Assembly (NCBI GenBank): GCA_023264135.1
Contig: JALQSZ010000052.1
Coordinates: forward strand, 1-8,654
Direction: 5' to 3'
DNA length: 8,654 nt
Source of the DNA: Acidimicrobiales bacterium
GTDB lineage: Bacteria; Actinomycetota; Acidimicrobiia; Acidimicrobiales; Acidimicrobilacustridaceae
Positions 5,953-8,654 of this stretch are shown here, piece after piece. The notes below the pieces were generated by a model. It was not told the origin of the DNA and did not search any database. It saw only the letters and a program-made list of their open reading frames with translations. The translations under genes and the position numbers were made by a program. Positions within the stretch are counted from its first letter, which is position 1; each line of letters begins with the position of its first letter.

Positions 5953-6465
5953 TCAGCAGTTCTTGCGTTTCCAGTTGTCGACAATTGATGTTGCGAGCGA
6001 TGCCCCGACGAGATCGGGGTACGCATTCACCGCAGTGACTGCAGCATCGAAGTTCGGCGCGCTCGCCATCGCTTTTCCGAGCCACGTGGAATAGCCCTTC
6101 AATGTTCCGAGAGCTGTTGCCACATCCTCCGGTACGCCAGCCGTTGCCGCATCAAAGAGCGCAATGTTGCTCGCAGCGTCGGTAAGGATTCGCTGCTGTT
6201 CGGCTGACCAGTTGCCCTTGTTCTTCGGATGCAGCTCACTCATTGCGAGCGCCGACGCCAACGCCGAACACGGACCTTGAAGGGTCGCGGGAATCGTCGA
6301 GGGAGAGGGAGGAATCGACGATGCCACCGATGGTGCATCGGTCGTTGTTGTTGATGATGTTCCTGAAGATGACGAACCGCAACTGGCGAACACCAGTGTG
6401 GCTGCGAGGACGAGAGCGACCCCAAAAGAGCGGCGCGTTACGCCAGGAGTTCGGAAAGATCCCAT
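5953..6465 (-). CDS. Putative lipoprotein of unknown function
   Basis: I do not recognise this 170-residue protein beyond its export signal. The N terminus has twin arginines in TRRSFGV (residues 10-16), a hydrophobic stretch (about 15-27) and a lipobox-like VFASC with C29 as the predicted lipidated cysteine. The F at -3 is not the most usual residue. A low-complexity Ser/Thr/Pro linker (about 30-60) follows. A small, probably helical domain then begins near GPCSALASALA and ends NWKRKNC. Two cysteines remain in it, C66 and the very last residue C170, which could form a disulfide outside the cell. The TRRxF pattern raises the possibility of Tat rather than Sec export. It is divergent from xseA, with a candidate -10 (TAGAGT) 6 bases before the ATG and no clear SD. 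Confidence is high that it is a real exported protein; function is unknown. Confidence 0.8.
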   Translation of the reverse strand: MGSFRTPGVTRRSFGVALVLAATLVFASCGSSSSGTSSTTTTDAPSVASSIPPSPSTIPATLQGPCSALASALAMSELHPKNKGNWSAEQQRILTDAASNIALFDAATAGVPEDVATALGTLKGYSTWLGKAMASAPNFDAAVTAVNAYPDLVGASLATSIVDNWKRKNC

Positions 6466-6471
6466 CGCCTG

Positions 6472-6477
6472 ACTCTA
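6472..6477 (-). promoter_or_regulatory. Candidate leaderless -10 of the lipoprotein gene
   Basis: On the - strand TAGAGT is followed by 6 bases (CAGGCG) and the ATG at 6465, so the transcript would start at about the start codon. It occupies the -35 spacing (17 bases) relative to the xseA -10 on the other strand. Confidence 0.45.
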
Positions 6478-6480
6478 TGA

Positions 6481-6492
6481 GGGCAATCGCCC
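6481..6492. promoter_or_regulatory. Near-palindrome centred between divergent -10 elements
   Basis: GGGCAATCGCCC is symmetrical except at one base pair. Its centre (6486.5) nearly coincides with the midpoint (6486) between the two divergent candidate -10 hexamers. A protein bound here would affect both lipoprotein and xseA transcription. At 12 bases it could be chance. Confidence 0.35.
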
Positions 6493-6494
6493 GC

Positions 6495-6500
6495 TACCGT
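6495..6500 (+). promoter_or_regulatory. Candidate leaderless promoter -10 of xseA
   Basis: TACCGT (TANNNT) is followed by 7 bases and the ATG at 6508, with no SD site. The sequence from the hexamer through the ATG is almost identical to that at ccr (4081-4097), differing by one base in the hexamer and one extra C. Confidence 0.5.
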
Positions 6501-6507
6501 GCCGCCC

Positions 6508-7740
6508 ATGCCCGGCGAGAACTACACGGTGACCGAACTCATGACCGCCACCGCTGATGCCATTAAGGATCGCCTTGGTGGAGCGGTGTGGGTCGACGGA
6601 GAAATCTCCGGACCCCGGGAATCTCGTGGACACTTCTATTTCGATCTTGTTGATCGAGACGAAAAGGGAGTGGTCAGCGCCAAAGTTCCTGTCGCCCTTT
6701 GGAGTCGCACACGATCGCGCGTCGATCAGAAACTTCGAGATGCCGGCACTGTTCGTTTAGAAGAAGGCGTCAAAGTTCGCATTCGCGGCCCACTCGAACT
6801 TTGGCTCGCCGGCGGCCGACTGCAACTTTCGATGCAAGACATCGATCCCGCCTTCACACTTGAAGCGCTTGAGTCTGAGCGCGAGCGAGTGCTCGCGCTC
6901 TTGCGCGCCGAAAACCTCATCGACCGAAATCGAATGCTTTCGCTTCCTGCGATGCCTCTTCACATCGCGCTGATCACCGCCGATGAAAGTGCCGCTCAAG
7001 CCGACTTCATGCACTCGCTCGTCGAGAGTCAGCTCCCTTGGCGAGTGTCATTTCTCGATTCCAAAGTCCAAGGGGCCGGAGCCGAGCGGACGATTGCCGC
7101 AGCACTTCGCACCGCACAACGCTTGGGCATGGATGTCATCGCATTGGTTCGCGGCGGCGGATCGCGACTCGACCTTGCCGTGTTCGATCACGAGCTTGTT
7201 GCGCGAACGATTGCACTGTCATCGATCCCTGTCTTTACCGGAATCGGTCACGAAATCGACACCAGCGTCGCCGACGTTGTTGCACATACCGCCAACAAAA
7301 CACCTACCGCGTGCGCAGAGGCACTCATCGACATCGCGCTCGACGTCGTCAATCGAAGCGAGATCGCGTGGGCCGAGATCGCAGAGATCGTCACGTCGAC
7401 TCTCGCTGACGAACGCGAGCGGCTCTCCCGAAGCGCCGGGCACGCAGCGATGGGCGCACGAACTCGCCTCACGGTGGAACGTCATCGCATGACATCAACC
7501 ACTTCGCGACTCTCCCGCTCGATCGACACTTCGCTGAAGTCAGAAAAGCAGGCGCTTGAACTCTTTACCGCCCGACTTCGTGCCGTCGACCCTGTCCAAA
7601 CCCTGGCCCGCGGCTGGTCGATCACCCGCACTGCGGACGGTACCGTCGTACGTCGAAGCGCCGATGTCGCGCCAGGCGACACCCTCGTCACCACCGTGGC
7701 CGATGGAACGATCACCAGCACTGCAACCGACATTGATTGA
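6508..7740 (+). CDS. xseA: Exodeoxyribonuclease VII large subunit
   Basis: XseA is the catalytic subunit of exonuclease VII, which degrades single-stranded DNA from both ends in a complex with several XseB subunits. The 410-residue product has an N-terminal OB-fold for DNA binding (about 1-105, YTVTELM through RLQLSMQDIDPA). The catalytic domain carries VRGGGSRLDL (214-223), FDHELVARTIA, GIGHEIDTSVADVVA (245-259; H248 and D251 conserved) and KTPTACAE. A helical region binding XseB follows, and the tail GWSITRTADGTVVRS-like segment is typical of the family. It is somewhat shorter than the roughly 456 residues of E. coli. The ATG at 6508 is preferred: a GTG at 6499 would add three residues and overlap the candidate -10. 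xseB follows after 8 bases. Confidence 0.96.
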   Translation: MPGENYTVTELMTATADAIKDRLGGAVWVDGEISGPRESRGHFYFDLVDRDEKGVVSAKVPVALWSRTRSRVDQKLRDAGTVRLEEGVKVRIRGPLELWLAGGRLQLSMQDIDPAFTLEALESERERVLALLRAENLIDRNRMLSLPAMPLHIALITADESAAQADFMHSLVESQLPWRVSFLDSKVQGAGAERTIAAALRTAQRLGMDVIALVRGGGSRLDLAVFDHELVARTIALSSIPVFTGIGHEIDTSVADVVAHTANKTPTACAEALIDIALDVVNRSEIAWAEIAEIVTSTLADERERLSRSAGHAAMGARTRLTVERHRMTSTTSRLSRSIDTSLKSEKQALELFTARLRAVDPVQTLARGWSITRTADGTVVRRSADVAPGDTLVTTVADGTITSTATDID

Positions 7741-7748
7741 GAGACACC

Positions 7749-7991
7749 ATGGCAACCAAGAAGACCACCGCAGAGTCCCTCGGCTACGCAGATGCTGTTG
7801 CTGAACTCGAAGAAATCCTTGCCGAGCTTGAGGCCGACGATGTTGATGTCGATCGTTTAGCCGAGCAAGTCCGACGCGCCGCCGATCTCATCGAATTGTG
7901 TCGCGGACGTCTTGAAAACGCGCAGGTTGAAGTCACCCGAATCGTTGCTGATCTCGATGCACTCGACAGCGACGACGAAGAGGACGAGTGA
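7749..7991 (+). CDS. xseB: Exodeoxyribonuclease VII small subunit
   Basis: The 80-residue product has the normal size for XseB, the small helical subunit that assembles on the XseA coiled coil. The core matches the family: YADAVAELEEILAELEADDVDVDRLAEQVRRAADLI, written here as consecutive segments at residues 13-30 and 31-48, then CRGRLENAQVEV. The C terminus is acidic (DSDDEEDE). A weak AGAG (7740-7743) lies 5 bases before the ATG. A TTG at 7737 that overlaps the xseA stop would add four residues and is less likely. The stop overlaps the next gene by 4 bases (GTGA, 7988-7991). Confidence 0.94.
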   Translation: MATKKTTAESLGYADAVAELEEILAELEADDVDVDRLAEQVRRAADLIELCRGRLENAQVEVTRIVADLDALDSDDEEDE

Positions 7992-8654
7992 CTTCCACCT
8001 CCCCCGTTGCTATTCCTGCGGTCCTCGCCGCTGTCGCCGGACCGGTTGAAGCGCGACTCGTATCGATCCTCGAAGCAGAGCGCGCTCGCTGGATCACTGT
8101 CGACGCCGACCTCGAAGCGCCGCTCGAACTTCTCACGCGGTTTGTGGTCGACGGCGGAAAGCGACTCCGACCCGCGTTCTGTCATTGGGCGTTCGTGGGA
8201 GCAGGCGGCGATCCCTCCGATCCTGCGATCGTCGACACCGGCGCCGCCTTCGAACTGCTCCATGCGTTTGCGCTCGTGCACGACGACGTCATGGACGGTT
8301 CCTCGACTCGCCGGGGTGAACCTACGATTCACATTTCTTTCGAGGCCGATCACAGAACCAGCACCTGGAACGGTGAATCTCGCCGCTTTGGTGAAGGCGT
8401 AGCGATTCTGGTTGGCGATCTCGCCGAGGTGTACGCCGACCGGTTGATGTCATCGGCACCGCCCGCAGCATTCAACATTTGGAACGAACTCAAAATTGAA
8501 TTGAATATCGGCCAGTTTCTCGATGTTCTCGGCGCCGCTCGCGGTGATGTCGATCTTGAAACTGCACGCCGAATCGTTCGGTACAAGTCGGGCAAGTACA
8601 CCATCGAACGGCCTCTCCACGTTGGTGCTGCACTTGCTGGGCGCCTCGATGAAC
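7988..8654 (+). CDS. Polyprenyl (probably geranylgeranyl) diphosphate synthase, 3'-truncated
   Basis: This trans-prenyltransferase condenses isopentenyl diphosphate with an allylic diphosphate to make linear prenyl diphosphates. 222 codons are visible, and the frame remains open at the window end. GGKRLRP (56-62) binds isopentenyl diphosphate. The first Asp-rich motif is DDVMD (99-103), followed by GSSTRRGEPTIH. RYKSGKYTIERPLH (198-211) resembles actinobacterial IdsA-type enzymes. The second DDxxD motif should lie beyond the window. F94, five residues before the first Asp, is bulky, which in type I geranylgeranyl synthases limits the chain to about C20; this product-length guess is inference. 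The GTG start overlaps the xseB stop by 4 bases and has AGAGG 4 bases upstream (7979-7983). The operon position resembles ispA beside xseB in enterobacteria. Confidence 0.93.
   Translation, partial: MTSTSPVAIPAVLAAVAGPVEARLVSILEAERARWITVDADLEAPLELLTRFVVDGGKRLRPAFCHWAFVGAGGDPSDPAIVDTGAAFELLHAFALVHDDVMDGSSTRRGEPTIHISFEADHRTSTWNGESRRFGEGVAILVGDLAEVYADRLMSSAPPAAFNIWNELKIELNIGQFLDVLGAARGDVDLETARRIVRYKSGKYTIERPLHVGAALAGRLDE

Noticed and set aside
6499..6507. GTG as the xseA start
   Set aside because: It would overlap the -10 candidate and adds only three residues. The ATG at 6508 fits the family N terminus and the leaderless layout.
7784..8353. - strand open frame opposite xseB and the prenyl synthase
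   Set aside because: Its Ser-rich stretch is the reverse complement of Asp/Glu codons in xseB. The + strand genes are well supported.

Overview
The window looks like ordinary chromosomal DNA from a fairly high-GC actinobacterium. The evidence is the dnaX-ybaB-recR order, the crotonyl-CoA carboxylase/reductase, an IdsA-like prenyl synthase with a KYTIERPLH-type motif, and genes that start directly downstream of a TANNNT element with no Shine-Dalgarno (SD) site. The Ser/Thr-rich lipoprotein and mixed codon use would suit Acidimicrobiia, but that placement is inference. Coding density is very high. I see no rRNA, tRNA, CRISPR array, insertion sequence, integrase or phage gene.

Left block (1-2736, + strand): the 3' part of dnaX (clamp-loader tau-type subunit), ybaB (nucleoid-associated protein) and recR (recombination mediator). 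They run in one direction, and recR is coupled to ybaB by a 4-base GTGA overlap. This is a replication and repair operon.

Middle block (2738-5949): a thiolase on the - strand is divergent from ccr and mce on the + strand. Together they encode three steps of the ethylmalonyl-CoA route: acetoacetyl-CoA formation, reductive carboxylation of crotonyl-CoA, and epimerisation of ethylmalonyl- or methylmalonyl-CoA. The 175-base divergent intergenic region holds an inverted repeat (3979-3994) and candidate promoters. The remaining pathway genes are not in the window.

Right block (5953-8654): a small lipoprotein of unknown function (- strand) is divergent from xseA-xseB (exonuclease VII) and a polyprenyl diphosphate synthase cut by the window end. 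The synthase is coupled to xseB by a second GTGA overlap, which recalls the xseB-ispA linkage of enterobacteria. Its frame stays open to the last base.

The most interesting signals are regulatory. ccr and xseA begin with nearly the same leaderless signature, TA(G/C)CGTGCCGCCC(C)ATG. The lipoprotein and xseA start codons are only 42 bases apart, and their two candidate -10 elements lie 17 bases apart on opposite strands around a near-palindrome. Nothing here looks like an undescribed multi-gene system.
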